A stretch of DNA of 64,000 nucleotides from Peptoniphilus sp. GNH (GTDB lineage Bacteria; Bacillota; Clostridia; Tissierellales; Peptoniphilaceae), in NCBI GenBank assembly GCA_021307325.1, contig CP089931.1:62001-126000 (forward strand), written 5' to 3'. Position numbers and translations under genes: made by a program. How positions within the stretch are numbered: the stretch's first letter is position 1; every line of letters begins with the position of its first letter. The notes below the pieces were generated by a model. That model worked only from the letters and a program-made list of their open reading frames with translations, was not told the DNA's origin and searched no databases. Of the stretch, positions 1 through 7,123 are shown piece by piece.

Positions 1-1
1 C

Positions 2-340
2 TGGCAAGAAAAAGAACACGAAAAGTATTTAGAGCAGGTGGACAAGAAAAACCACTTGCTCTTTTTTTCGTCTCTAAATCACGATGGGAATTTTGTAGAT
101 AATCTAGAAGATAAAAATGTTGATGTTGAAAAAGTTGTAGCTACACAAATGATGATTGAAGCACTGAGAAATGCAATGTCAAAGTTAAATAAGGATGAAC
201 GAGAAATAATTGAAAGATTATATTTCAATGATGAAACACTTCGTGCAGTAGCAAAGACTCAAAATATATCACATCCTGCTTTAATAAAAAGGCGAGATAA
301 GATTTTAGAAAAACTAAAGAAATTTATAGAAGAAATATAG
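2..340 (+). CDS. Sigma-70 region-4-like ICE regulator, 5' end outside window
   Basis: The frame is open to the left edge of the window, so the 5' end is missing; a GTG at 38 would give 100 residues, but in-frame codons before it (W-Q-E-K-E-H-E-K) look coding. The C-terminal half (about residues 35-95 counted from the GTG) resembles sigma-70 region 4: a helix containing L-N-K-D-E-R-E-I-I-E-R-L-Y followed by a helix-turn-helix (S-H-P-A-L-I-K-R-R). Small sigma-like proteins of this kind sit just upstream of xis and int in Tn916/Tn1549-type elements, and xis and int follow here. They are thought to control element gene expression; that role is inferred from family and position. The gene ends in a strong terminator. 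Confidence 0.75.
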   Translation, partial: WQEKEHEKYLEQVDKKNHLLFFSSLNHDGNFVDNLEDKNVDVEKVVATQMMIEALRNAMSKLNKDEREIIERLYFNDETLRAVAKTQNISHPALIKRRDKILEKLKKFIEEI

Positions 341-352
341 TTTCTGGTTACC

Positions 353-407
353 AAAGAGGGCAAATTTTCCTTTATAAAGTGAGGGGAGTTTTGTCCTCTT
401 TCTATTT
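353..407 (+). terminator. Rho-independent terminator after sigma-like gene
   Basis: AAAGAGG (353-359) pairs with CCTCTTT (395-401), extended inward by GCAAA against TTTTG with one mismatch, and is followed by T-rich sequence. It closes the sigma-like gene. Confidence 0.65.
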
Positions 408-775
408 TAAAAGAAATTTAAACAATATTTGAACCATAACAATTAAATAGACCAAGACAAGACATTAATCATTTTTGGAGCGTGATAACCTATCCGCCAA
501 GATCTTTCTGCTGAATAATTCGGCAAAACAAGTACTGCTAAGCTTAAAGCAAGGGAAGAAGAAAGGGAGCGATAAGTAAGAGTTTGAATATAGGGAGGGA
601 TACCCTATTCGCTATGAAGAAAATGAGGATAATGATACTTCTAAGGTTGAAGCCGGCTCATCCTGAACAGAGGCGGAGGTGAGATTCCTATGTTGCTAAT
701 CCAAGGCACTTGTCAATGTCAAAAAACTTTAAAAATATTAAAATAAATATTTTAAATATATTATTTGGAGGATTT
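408..775 (+). other. Non-coding stretch ahead of xis
   Basis: No convincing long gene is visible in this stretch of about 370 bases. It is GC-richer than its surroundings. It contains one 22-codon open frame (614-682) rich in Arg and Pro at its C-terminus, without a good ribosome binding site. Short translated pieces look like decayed element coding sequence. A good ribosome binding site, GGAGG, lies at 767-771 just before the excisionase start. Confidence 0.4.
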
Positions 776-985
776 ATGATTAACGAAAATATAAAAGGTG
801 TACGTGTTTCTGAGAAAGCATTTCTAACATTAAAAGAAGCATCTGAATATTTTAATATTGGTCAAGATAAAGTTAGACAATTAACGGATGAAAATGATTG
901 CGATTTTGTATTATTTAATGGAAGTAAGCGTCTTATTAAGAAAAAATTAATGGAAGAATATTTAAATAGACAGTTCTCTATTTAA
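776..985 (+). CDS. xis: Excisionase (Xis), Tn916 type
   Basis: A 69-residue protein starting at ATG 776, chosen because GGAGG lies 4-8 bases upstream; the longer frame from 710 begins with low-complexity AT-rich codons and no binding site. The core L-T-L-K-E-A-S-E-Y-F-N-I-G is the winged-helix DNA-binding start of Tn916-type excisionases (MerR/Xis-like), followed by a basic wing (N-G-S-K-R-L-I-K-K-K). Xis is an architectural factor that bends the element ends so that the integrase favours excision. The size and its position directly before an integrase gene agree. It is separated from int by a short hairpin. Confidence 0.85.
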   Translation: MINENIKGVRVSEKAFLTLKEASEYFNIGQDKVRQLTDENDCDFVLFNGSKRLIKKKLMEEYLNRQFSI

Positions 986-1003
986 TCTAAAACTATATAT
1001 AAA

Positions 1004-1041
1004 ACACGCTTAATGCGGTATAATAATTATAGCGTGTCTTT
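1004..1041 (+). terminator. Hairpin between xis and int
   Basis: ACACGCT (1004-1010) pairs with AGCGTGT (1031-1037), followed by a short T-rich run. It could attenuate xis transcripts before they reach int. The loop also holds a TATAAT-like sequence, so a promoter role is possible too. Confidence 0.5.
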
Positions 1042-1062
1042 TATCAAAAAAGGAGAATTTTT

Positions 1063-2298
1063 ATGGTAAAAAGACGCAAAGATAGTAAAGGGGTTGTTTT
1101 AAAAGACGGTGAATATCAAAGGTCAAATGGCACTTATGAATTTAAGTGGCAAGACAAAATAGGTCGTAGAAAATCTATCTATGCGAAAACTCTAAAAGAA
1201 TTAAGAGAAAAGGAATTAGATATTTTACGCAATACTATAGATGGAATCAACAACGAAGGAAGTAGCTTGTCTGTAAATGATGCTTTTAAGCTATGGACAA
1301 AGGTTAAAAGAGGTTTAAAGGATAATACCTTTAAAAATTACATCTATATGTATCAACAATTTGTAGAACCGACTTTTGGTCGCATTAAACTATCTGATAT
1401 TAAAAGATCTGATGTTAGAAGTTTTTATAACAGATTAAAGGAAGATCAGGGATTGATGGTTTCTACCATAGATTGTGTCCATACTGTCTTACATCAGGTT
1501 TTAGAATTAGCAGTGGATGACGAATATATAAGGTTTAATCCATCTGACAATGCTTTGAAGGAATTGAAAGTAGCTTATCGAAATGAATCTCCGAAGAAAA
1601 AAGCCATGACAATAGAAGAACAGGTGCTATTTGAAGAATATTTATCTAATAGTGACGAATATAAAAAATGGTATCCAATATTCATTGTTATGCTTTGGAC
1701 AGGAATGAGAGTTGGAGAAGTTACAGGATTGCAATGGGACGATCTAGATTTTGATAATGGTCTTATAAATGTAAATAGGACTTTGGTATATTATAGTAAA
1801 GGTAAAGGATTAAACAATAGATATGCTATTAATACACCGAAGACAGCATCAGGTAAGCGAAGTATTCCTATGGTTCAAAAAGTAAAAGATGCTTTTCTTA
1901 TGGAAAGAGAGTTACAAAAGACTTTTGGAATCGAATGTTGTGATTCAATTGATGGATTAAAAGACTTTGTATTTTTAAACAGATTCGGAAAGGTTCACAA
2001 TAATGGAACACTTAATAAAGCTTTAAGAAGAATTGTTAGAGATTGCAATTTAAGTATAATGGATAAAAATAAATCGAACTCTAATGATATTCTATTAGTT
2101 CCACATTTAAGCAATCACATTTTCAGACACACCTTTACTACAAGGCTTAATGAACAAAATATAAATACAAAAGCAATGCAGTCTATTCTAGGTCATTCTG
2201 ATATTAGTACAACAATGGATATATATGTAGATGCAACAGAAGATTTTAAGATAGAACAGATGGGAGAATTTGAAAAAGCGATGAAATTTATATTTTAG
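1063..2298 (+). CDS. int: Tyrosine integrase of a Tn916/Tn1549-type ICE
   Basis: A 411-residue site-specific recombinase that cuts and rejoins the element ends with the chromosome. Residues 10-60 form the N-terminal arm-binding domain (a Y-E-F-K-W-Q strand followed by a basic loop). Residues 70-170 are the SAM-like core-binding domain. The catalytic domain runs from about 185 to the end and contains the full catalytic set: Arg216 (T-G-M-R-V-G-E), His352 and Arg355 (H-I-F-R-H-T-F), His378 (L-G-H-S-D) and nucleophile Tyr388 (M-D-I-Y-V-D-A). The length is normal for the Tn916 family. An AGGAG site precedes ATG 1063. Arm-site repeats begin two bases after the stop codon, so this is the right-hand end of the element. 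It appears intact. Confidence 0.95.
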   Translation: MVKRRKDSKGVVLKDGEYQRSNGTYEFKWQDKIGRRKSIYAKTLKELREKELDILRNTIDGINNEGSSLSVNDAFKLWTKVKRGLKDNTFKNYIYMYQQFVEPTFGRIKLSDIKRSDVRSFYNRLKEDQGLMVSTIDCVHTVLHQVLELAVDDEYIRFNPSDNALKELKVAYRNESPKKKAMTIEEQVLFEEYLSNSDEYKKWYPIFIVMLWTGMRVGEVTGLQWDDLDFDNGLINVNRTLVYYSKGKGLNNRYAINTPKTASGKRSIPMVQKVKDAFLMERELQKTFGIECCDSIDGLKDFVFLNRFGKVHNNGTLNKALRRIVRDCNLSIMDKNKSNSNDILLVPHLSNHIFRHTFTTRLNEQNINTKAMQSILGHSDISTTMDIYVDATEDFKIEQMGEFEKAMKFIF

Positions 2299-2300
2299 AA

Positions 2301-2381
2301 TTTACGACAGCTTACGACAAATTTACGACAATTTGCTAGAAATCTATAGGCACTTATAGAGAGTTAGCAAATTGTCGTAAA
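2301..2381 (+). repeat. Integrase arm-site direct repeats (element right end)
   Basis: TTACGACA occurs three times directly after int, at 2302-2309, 2312-2319 and 2323-2330, with starts 10 and 11 bases apart, so all lie on one DNA face. An inverted copy, TGTCGTAA, lies at 2373-2380. In Tn916-type elements the N-terminal domain of Int binds such DR2-type repeats near the ends. A further copy (CTTACGACA, 2507-2515) lies downstream inside the next gene, so the exact element boundary is uncertain. Confidence 0.7.
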
Positions 2382-2454
2382 TGGAGAAGTACCATAAAAT
2401 AGACTTTTATAGAGATTTAGACAATTATCTAAGGTAGAGAGGATTTTCCCAACA

Positions 2455-2910
2455 ATGAAGCCAATAGGCCAAGAAAAGGCAGAAAATGGGGATTCATCAC
2501 AAGAAACTTACGACAAACTCACTACAGAAAAAATCGACTTTTCAAAAGTAAAGGTCGAACCTCTATTTGAGGACTTGGTAGACTTTGAAACTTTCTCAAA
2601 ATCAGATCTTAGAGTTGTAAAAGTTTTAAACTGCGAAGAAGTTCCAAAATCGAAAAAACTTTTGAAATTTACATTAGATGATGGTTCTGACAAAGAAAGA
2701 GTTATTTTATCTGGTATAAAGGAATATTATAGTGCAGAAGTCTTAATTGGAAAGACCCTGCTTGCGATTTGCAATCTTCCTCCACGTAAGATGATGGGAA
2801 TCGACTCAGAAGGTATGATTATATCTGCAATTTGTGAGTACGATGGAGAAGAAAAACTAAACTTAATAATGTTGGATAATAATATTCCAGCAGGATCAAA
2901 ATTATATTAA
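2455..2910 (+). CDS. Stand-alone C-terminal tRNA-binding domain of methionyl-tRNA synthetase (fragment)
   Basis: A 151-residue frame. From about residue 40 it matches the EMAP/ARC1-type OB-fold found at the C-terminus of bacterial methionyl-tRNA synthetase: F-S-K-S-D-L-R-V-V-K-V, then K-S-K-K-L-L-K-F-T-L-D-D-G and N-L-P-P-R-K-M-M-G-I-D-S-E-G-M. In MetRS this domain aids dimerisation and tRNA binding; the catalytic HIGH/KMSKS domains are absent here. In-frame codons upstream of the ATG (I-F-P-T) recall the MetRS linker, but a stop lies at 2410-2412 and no good ribosome binding site is seen. It lies right after the element end, so it may be the 3' remnant of a metG gene split by integration, or element cargo. 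Confidence 0.65.
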   Translation: MKPIGQEKAENGDSSQETYDKLTTEKIDFSKVKVEPLFEDLVDFETFSKSDLRVVKVLNCEEVPKSKKLLKFTLDDGSDKERVILSGIKEYYSAEVLIGKTLLAICNLPPRKMMGIDSEGMIISAICEYDGEEKLNLIMLDNNIPAGSKLY

Positions 2911-2927
2911 AGAACACGCTAATTATA

Positions 2928-2963
2928 AAACTGGGGTTTGTTATGAATCCCAGTTTCATTTTT
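2928..2963 (+). terminator. Terminator after the metG-like fragment
   Basis: AAACTGGG (2928-2935) pairs with CCCAGTTT (2949-2956), followed by CATTTTT. This is a standard intrinsic terminator and suggests the upstream coding region once ended a real transcript. Confidence 0.75.
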
Positions 2964-2973
2964 ATATGTATTT

Positions 2974-3090
2974 ATGAGAAGGATAATTAGAATAATTTTA
3001 TTGCCAGTAAGATTAGTATTGAGTTTGCTAATAGACTTTTTCACTTTTATATTAACTTCAAAATCTAAGGAGTTAAAAATAAGAATATAA
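2974..3090 (+). CDS. Small basic membrane peptide, CD1845-like remnant
   Basis: A 38-codon frame with a hydrophobic helix flanked by Arg/Lys (starts M-R-R-I-I-R-I-I-L-L-P). This start resembles the short CD1845-type proteins carried by clostridial conjugative elements, but the second hydrophobic part is missing, so it may be truncated. There is no clear ribosome binding site, and the frame starts just beyond the terminator. The element neighbours support it being a relic. Low certainty. Confidence 0.35.
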   Translation: MRRIIRIILLPVRLVLSLLIDFFTFILTSKSKELKIRI

Positions 3091-3121
3091 AAAACTAATT
3101 ATATGATTGAATATAGCAATA

Positions 3122-3153
3122 AACGATAGAAAGTAAAAATCTATCGTTTTTTT
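3122..3153 (+). terminator. Terminator of the CGATAG family
   Basis: AACGATAG (3122-3129) pairs with CTATCGTT (3141-3148), followed by T residues. The same stem core recurs at 3927 and 11337. Confidence 0.7.
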
Positions 3154-3252
3154 AGTTTAAGAAATTATTTTAAAAAGCAAAGTATGCTTGACGAAAAAAG
3201 TAAAGCAGACTATACTACATATGTAAAGCGAGCTTGCTATTGGAGGAGAAAA

Positions 3253-3453
3253 ATGAAAAATATAATTTCTCAATTAAGAAAACATAATAAAATAACTCAA
3301 GAAGAATTGGCAAATGAAGTTGGAGTAACAAGACAGACCATAACTTCCATTGAAACTGGAAAATATATAGCGTCACTACCGTTGGCTTTTAAAATTGCTA
3401 AGTTTTTTGATATGAGTATTGAAGAAATATTTAGTATAGAGGAGGATGATTAG
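3253..3453 (+). CDS. XRE-family repressor, 66 residues
   Basis: Almost the whole protein is a Cro/C1-type helix-turn-helix: I-S-Q-L-R-K-H-N-K-I-T-Q-E-E-L-A, then V-T-R-Q-T-I-T-S-I-E-T-G-K-Y, ending with the F-D-M-S-I-E-E-I-F motif typical of the short YvaO/YozG-like group. ATG 3253 is chosen because GGAGGAG stands just upstream; a frame open from 3184 lacks a binding site. The stop codon is one base from the start of the next gene, a membrane protein. This regulator plus small membrane protein arrangement is common in Firmicute accessory DNA, where the repressor probably controls its own operon. Its signal and targets are unknown. Confidence 0.85.
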   Translation: MKNIISQLRKHNKITQEELANEVGVTRQTITSIETGKYIASLPLAFKIAKFFDMSIEEIFSIEEDD

Positions 3454-3454
3454 G

Positions 3455-3904
3455 ATGAACAAATTAGAAAAATATAAAAAAGAAATAGGATTTAGAATTA
3501 ATATTTTATTCTTATTATGTATACTTGCATTACTCGCAGTTGTTATTGGCAATTTTTATTTAAAATATAAATTTCCATTAAAAGAAGATATGACAGATTA
3601 TGTAGTAGGATTTTTTATTGGAATTGAATTAGCATGTGTATTCTATATGTCAATGTTTATTAAAGCATATAGGAATAGAGATATATTGGAAAAGATGTAT
3701 ATTAAAGAAACAGATGAAAGAGTGATGTTAATAAAGATGAAGTCAGGAGCAAATATAATACCTATATTTTCAATGGTTATTGTAATTGTTTCTTTAATTG
3801 TAGCATATATAAGTTATGAAGCCTTTTTAGCGTTAATGATAGTTGCAATTGTACAAATAATATTTTCTAAAATATTAAAAATATATTGGTCAAAAAAGAT
3901 TTAA
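3455..3904 (+). CDS. Four-helix membrane protein paired with the XRE regulator
   Basis: A 149-residue protein starting at ATG 3455, one base after the regulator's stop codon, with the regulator's GAGGATG stretch acting as its ribosome binding site. Four hydrophobic segments lie at about residues 16-38, 49-70, 100-121 and 123-142. Between helices 2 and 3 a cytoplasmic loop carries the motif T-D-E-R-V-M-L-I-K-M-K-S-G. A D-E-R-x-x-x-I-K-x-K-x-G loop is typical of DUF2178-like small membrane proteins that travel with XRE genes. The biochemical role is unknown; the translational coupling implies joint function. It ends in a terminator. Confidence 0.7.
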   Translation: MNKLEKYKKEIGFRINILFLLCILALLAVVIGNFYLKYKFPLKEDMTDYVVGFFIGIELACVFYMSMFIKAYRNRDILEKMYIKETDERVMLIKMKSGANIIPIFSMVIVIVSLIVAYISYEAFLALMIVAIVQIIFSKILKIYWSKKI

Positions 3905-3926
3905 AAGTATCATAGCAAAGGTATTA

Positions 3927-3960
3927 GGCGATAGAAATTAAAACTCTATCGCCTTTTTTT
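3927..3960 (+). terminator. Terminator GGCGATAG family
   Basis: GGCGATAG (3927-3934) pairs with CTATCGCC (3946-3953) and is followed by seven T residues. It closes the XRE/membrane-protein pair and closely resembles the hairpin at 11337. Confidence 0.85.
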
Positions 3961-4003
3961 ATACTCAAAATTAGGAGGTTAAAATGGTAAGGATAAGAAA
4001 TTA

Positions 4004-4315
4004 ATGGATAGAGAAATGATAAATATAAATGCAAATTTAGTTAAGGAAGCTAAATTTTCAGAATTTGAAAAAGATGGAGAAAATGTTCAAGTAGCAAATT
4101 TTGCACTTGTTAAAAAATATGGAAAGAGCAAAGAATATACAAATTGCTCAGTATATGGAGAAAAGGTAGAAATTGTAAAAGAATTTGAAAAAGGAGATCT
4201 AATCCATGTCTTTGGATATTTCAAAGAAAATAAAAAAGGAGATAAGGTCTACAAGAATTTTATAGTTAAATCACTAAACAAAATAGAAAATAAGAAAGAA
4301 AACGAGGAGGAATAA
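4004..4315 (+). CDS. SSB-like single-stranded DNA-binding protein of a conjugative element
   Basis: A 103-residue OB-fold protein. Strands M-I-N-I-N-A-N-L-V-K-E-A-K, V-A-N-F-A-L-V-K-K-Y and C-S-V-Y-G-E-K-V-E-I-V followed by F-E-K-G-D-L-I-H-V-F-G resemble single-stranded DNA-binding proteins found in the transfer modules of Tn1549-like elements. The C-terminus is Glu-rich, as in SSB tails. The start is unclear: AGGAGG (3973-3978) points to ATG 3984, which is out of frame and stops after six codons, while ATG 4004 or 4016 lie 26 or more bases away. This suggests a small frame-disrupting change near the start. A truncated Maff2 gene follows directly, the normal order in such elements. Confidence 0.7.
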   Translation: MDREMININANLVKEAKFSEFEKDGENVQVANFALVKKYGKSKEYTNCSVYGEKVEIVKEFEKGDLIHVFGYFKENKKGDKVYKNFIVKSLNKIENKKENEEE

Positions 4316-4316
4316 T

Positions 4317-4475
4317 ATGGAATTTTTTACAGCTGGAGTTGGAGTTTTAAAGACACTTGTAACTGCAATTGGTGCAGGTTTAGGAGCATGGGGAGTTATT
4401 AACTTAATGGAAGGTTATGGTAATGATAACCCTGGTGCTAAATCTCAAGGTATTAAGCAATTTATGGCAAAATAA
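4317..4475 (+). pseudogene. Truncated Maff2-type conjugative-element membrane protein
   Basis: A 52-codon frame with the good site GAGGAGG upstream. The sequence T-L-V-T-A-I-G-A-G-L-G-A-W-G-V-I-N-L followed by M-E-G-Y-G-N-D-N-P-G-A-K-S-Q-G is the signature of Maff2-family small membrane proteins from conjugative elements. Full-length members continue after M-A-x-G-G into a second transmembrane helix. Here the frame stops right at M-A-K, so the second helix is lost. It sits two bases after the SSB-like gene, as in intact elements, and marks a decayed transfer module. Confidence 0.75.
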
Positions 4476-4592
4476 GGACGGAATAACACAACAAATTCTC
4501 TAAAACAAATCACTAAATCAATGTAAGATTGAATGAAATCAATATTTATACTATAATTAAATAAATCTAATGAAGAGAAAAAGAGGGATATT

Positions 4593-4811
4593 ATGGCACT
4601 TAACTATAAACCATTATGGATACAGTTAGCAAAAAAAGGATTAAAGAAAACAGATGTAATAGCTATGGCGGGACTAACAACAAATGTTATGGCACAAATG
4701 GGCAAGGATAAACCAATTACATTTAAGAATTTAGAAAGAATATGTAAGGCTCTATCTTGCACTCCTAATGATATTATTAGTTTTGAAGATGAATTTGAAA
4801 AAGAGATTTAA
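4593..4811 (+). CDS. Cro/C1-type (YozG-like) regulator, 72 residues
   Basis: A single helix-turn-helix domain of the small Cro-like group: Y-K-P-L-W-I-Q-L-A-K-K-G-L-K-K, then F-K-N-L-E-R-I-C-K-A-L-S-C-T-P-N-D-I-I-S-F, the C-terminal signature of this group. An AGAGGG site precedes ATG 4593. These proteins bind DNA as dimers; the target is unknown. The second helix reads L-T-T-N-V-M-A-Q-M-G, slightly unlike the usual S-x-x-T-L-x-x-I. It is alone between element relics, so it was probably brought in by an element. Confidence 0.8.
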   Translation: MALNYKPLWIQLAKKGLKKTDVIAMAGLTTNVMAQMGKDKPITFKNLERICKALSCTPNDIISFEDEFEKEI

Positions 4812-5234
4812 ATTCTTATAGTTCTTTACACTTGATTTACAAGGGATCAAAGAAAATCTTAATAAGGGTTTCTAAAATTTTATTGAAATAATGTATAATT
4901 TGTGATAGCTTACTTACAATTTTAGAATTGTAATCTTTATATAGGGTGTTTTTATATCTTGTCAATGATTTTGTAAATATCTTTTAGATTGGAATCCAAA
5001 GTTTTGTGAGTAATTTATTTGAGAATTTACAAAACTTCTTAATACATGACCTGTATGCGTATAATGACATTGACAATAAGACATCTGTGATTATAGATTT
5101 TAAATAACTATATAAATTGTAAAAAAGTATAGCACTAATACTAGCAAGAAAATTTATACGAATTTAGTTGACACAACTAAGAAAAATTGCTCCCATTTAC
5201 GAAATGGTTTATACTTCAAGAGAGGAGGTAAACT
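4812..5234. other. AT-rich intergenic region
   Basis: About 420 bases with no supported gene. A TATAAT (4893-4898) follows TTGAAA (4883-4888) too closely to be a standard pair. Several short direct and inverted AT-rich words are present. The region ends in the strong ribosome binding site of the next gene. Confidence 0.4.
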
Positions 5235-5237
5235 AAA

Positions 5238-5735
5238 TTGATGAAAACACTTGGTATGTTAACAATCATCTGCTTAACAGCATCAATTATGATGGTGAAT
5301 TTTATACTTATTATACCGAAATTTGGCTCGAAGCATTTCGGCGCACCTGATGATATCAAAGTTATGATGAGTAAGTTGCCAGATAAACCGATTTGGGTCA
5401 ATATAATCGGCGGACTTATCATGATACTTGGATTGCTAGCCATTGCAGCCGTTCTAGGCTGGGAAATTGTTGATACAGTAAAATTTAGTTTAACTTTTCA
5501 GCAAGCCCTTGTTAGATTTTTAATACTATTTGAAGGATATAAGCTTTTTGATATTATCTTTTTTGATTATCTCATGCTTACCAAGTTAAAATTGCCGACT
5601 AAAGTTTACCCAGAAACGGTTGGTGCTAAGGGTTATGATAATTTTGGTTTTAATGGGAAAAGTCAGATTGCAAAAATTATAATCTTCTTTTTCGTGAGCC
5701 TAATTTTGGCATATTTACTGACCGTTTTGGTTTAA
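5238..5735 (+). CDS. Membrane protein of unknown function, 165 residues
   Basis: Four hydrophobic segments at about residues 3-27, 52-76, 84-110 and 143-165, with a soluble loop (about 112-142) containing Y-P-E-T-V-G-A-K-G-Y-D-N-F-G-F-N. I do not recognise a named family with confidence. AGAGGAGG (5221-5228) favours TTG 5238, 9 bases away; ATG 5241 is the alternative and gives one residue fewer. No partner gene is adjacent: element debris lies on both sides. It might be a permease-like or stress membrane protein. Nothing in the sequence shows a substrate. Confidence 0.6.
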   Translation: MMKTLGMLTIICLTASIMMVNFILIIPKFGSKHFGAPDDIKVMMSKLPDKPIWVNIIGGLIMILGLLAIAAVLGWEIVDTVKFSLTFQQALVRFLILFEGYKLFDIIFFDYLMLTKLKLPTKVYPETVGAKGYDNFGFNGKSQIAKIIIFFFVSLILAYLLTVLV

Positions 5736-5799
5736 CTAGAAGTTCATAACTTGTAATGTTCAATTCGACTTCTTGGCTATTTGTTTTGAGGGGCTGTAG

Positions 5800-5949
5800 C
5801 TTAAAAAACAATTAACAGAAATAGATAGAAGCCATGAACAGTTATATGAAGATAGGTTAGAGGGAAATATAACCGAAAGAAACTTCAATTTAATGAATGT
5901 GAGCATATCTGAAAAACAAGACAAGAACCATTCCTATAGGAATGGCTAA
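5800..5949 (+). pseudogene. Fragment of a large serine recombinase (TndX-like)
   Basis: A stop-bounded frame of 49 codons with no start codon reads L-T-E-I-D-R-S-H-E-Q-L-Y-E-D-R-L-E-G-N-I and then T-E-R-N-F-N-L-M. This is the coiled-coil-like segment typical of the middle of large serine recombinases such as TndX/TnpX. A stop codon (5797-5799) precedes it and the reading leaves the family before its own stop. It is a relic of a second type of mobile element. Confidence 0.6.
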
Positions 5950-5966
5950 ATACTGACACAAAAAAA

Positions 5967-6010
5967 TGTATCAACCTTCGCCCTTTTATCGGGATTTAGG
6001 TTGATACACA
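5967..6010. terminator. Long hairpin, bidirectional terminator candidate
   Basis: TGTATCAACCT (5967-5977) pairs with AGGTTGATACA (5998-6008). A run of A residues lies before it, which would be T residues for minus-strand transcripts. It is placed to end the dps transcript coming from the right. An origin as an insertion-element end is an alternative. Confidence 0.6.
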
Positions 6011-6074
6011 AAATTATTTACAGACCCTAATTATAGGATCACAGTAATAAAAGTTCTGCAATAGTTAATTTTTC

Positions 6075-6503
6075 CTATTTAAGACTTGATTCCAAAAACC
6101 AAATTTGTTTGTTATAGTCCTCTATATGATTTTCCATAACATTAGCTACAGGGAAATTATCAGCTTCATCTGCTTCCTTTCTAATCTCTAGAGCGAGTTC
6201 TTTTTGAAGTTTTATGTCAGATAGGACTATTTCTAATGCTTCTTTAATAGATATTTCTTTAGAAGTTTCAATCTCTTTGATTGTAGAAATTTCTAAATAT
6301 TCTTTTATATTAGCAACTGGAAATTCCCCAGACATTCTGATGAGTTCTGCAACTTCATCAAGTCTTTCACCGGACTTATCATATTCGGATTCAAGATACT
6401 CATGTACAGATACAAATTTAGAGCCTACGATATTCCAATGTAGATTATGGATTTTAATGTTTATTACTGCAAGATTTGCAAGATATGTGTTTAATTTTGT
6501 CAT
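6075..6503 (-). CDS. dps: Dps-family ferritin-like DNA protection protein
   Basis: A 142-residue, all-helical mini-ferritin that stores iron and consumes peroxide with ferrous iron. The diagnostic ferroxidase stretch N-L-H-W-N-I-V-G-S-K-F-V-S-V-H-E-Y is near residues 20-36 and is followed by S-G-E-R-L-D-E-V-A-E, supplying the acidic ligands from the neighbouring subunit. Length is normal, though short at the N-terminus. ATG at 6503 is chosen because GTGAGG lies just upstream; an in-frame TTG at 6521 would include that binding site in the coding sequence. A Fur/PerR-like box lies 31-51 bases upstream, so iron or peroxide control is likely. It is the only minus-strand gene in this part of the window. 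Confidence 0.9.
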   Translation of the reverse strand: MTKLNTYLANLAVINIKIHNLHWNIVGSKFVSVHEYLESEYDKSGERLDEVAELIRMSGEFPVANIKEYLEISTIKEIETSKEISIKEALEIVLSDIKLQKELALEIRKEADEADNFPVANVMENHIEDYNKQIWFLESSLK

Positions 6504-6534
6504 TTTATTCCTCACTTTCAAATAATTTTAATTG

Positions 6535-6554
6535 TAATTATCATTATCATTATA
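6535..6554 (-). promoter_or_regulatory. Fur/PerR-like operator upstream of dps
   Basis: The bases TAATTATCATTATCATTATA match the repeated ATTATC/GATAAT units of Fur- and PerR-type boxes and lie in the dps promoter region. Dps genes are commonly PerR or Fur targets. Which protein binds here is inference; no fur or perR gene is in the window. Confidence 0.6.
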
Positions 6555-6832
6555 TACAATAATAAAAAACAAGTCAAGTCTATAATATTGAATAAAATTT
6601 ACTAGCAAATATTTATTATTTCATCCTAATATCGTAAAAATGAATAGAAGAAAATTATTTCATAGATACAAAATCACATCATGCAACAAAAAGGAATAGA
6701 TAGAAAGATAGAATCTATACAAAAGGAAATATCAGATATTATCGAAAGAGTATTTTATAAATTTTAATAATGAAACTTTGAAAGGGATAGCAGAAAATGT
6801 TATCTACTTTTATTACAAGAAAGGAGATTTAT
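6555..6832. other. Intergenic region with a 28-codon open frame
   Basis: Nothing strong is visible. A charged 28-codon frame (6681-6767: starts M-Q-Q-K-G-I-D-R-K, ends R-V-F-Y-K-F) has no clear ribosome binding site. It may be a scrap of an element gene. GAAAGGAG at 6818-6825 serves the next gene. Confidence 0.35.
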
Positions 6833-7123
6833 ATGAAAAAATTAGAACAACTAAGACAAGAATCAAAAGAAATAAAAGATAAAATTGACGATACAGAAGA
6901 AAGATTAAGGCAACTAAAAAATCAAGAAAAAAAGATATTAAAACAAGACATAGAAAAAAGAAGAAAAGAAAGAACTCATAGGCTCATAACAAGAGGAGCA
7001 ATCTTAGAAAGCCTTATAGAAAATGCAGAAAAACTAACAGATGAAGAAATAAAAATCCTACTAGAAGAAGCAACAAAGACAAAAGAATTTAAAGAAACAC
7101 TAAAAATAATGAGCGAAAATTAA
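6833..7123 (+). CDS. DUF3847-type small charged protein (intact copy)
   Basis: A 96-residue, highly charged protein. An N-terminal coiled coil (about 1-45, rich in Lys/Glu/Gln) is followed by a basic patch K-R-R-K-E-R-T-H-R-L-I-T-R-G-A and a helical tail with L-T-D-E-E-I-K-I-L-L. This is the layout of DUF3847 proteins, which sit beside relaxase genes in conjugative and mobilisable elements; a role in mobilisation or its control is likely but unproven. ATG 6833 has AAAGGAG upstream; an earlier in-frame start at 6797 would put that site inside the gene. Two broken copies follow at 8742 and 11393, and no relaxase gene remains. Confidence 0.75.
   Translation: MKKLEQLRQESKEIKDKIDDTEERLRQLKNQEKKILKQDIEKRRKERTHRLITRGAILESLIENAEKLTDEEIKILLEEATKTKEFKETLKIMSEN

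Noticed and set aside
408-775. Possible structured RNA or intron end before xis, because of higher GC content
   Set aside because: No conserved intron domain V, ribozyme core or clear stem set could be recognised.
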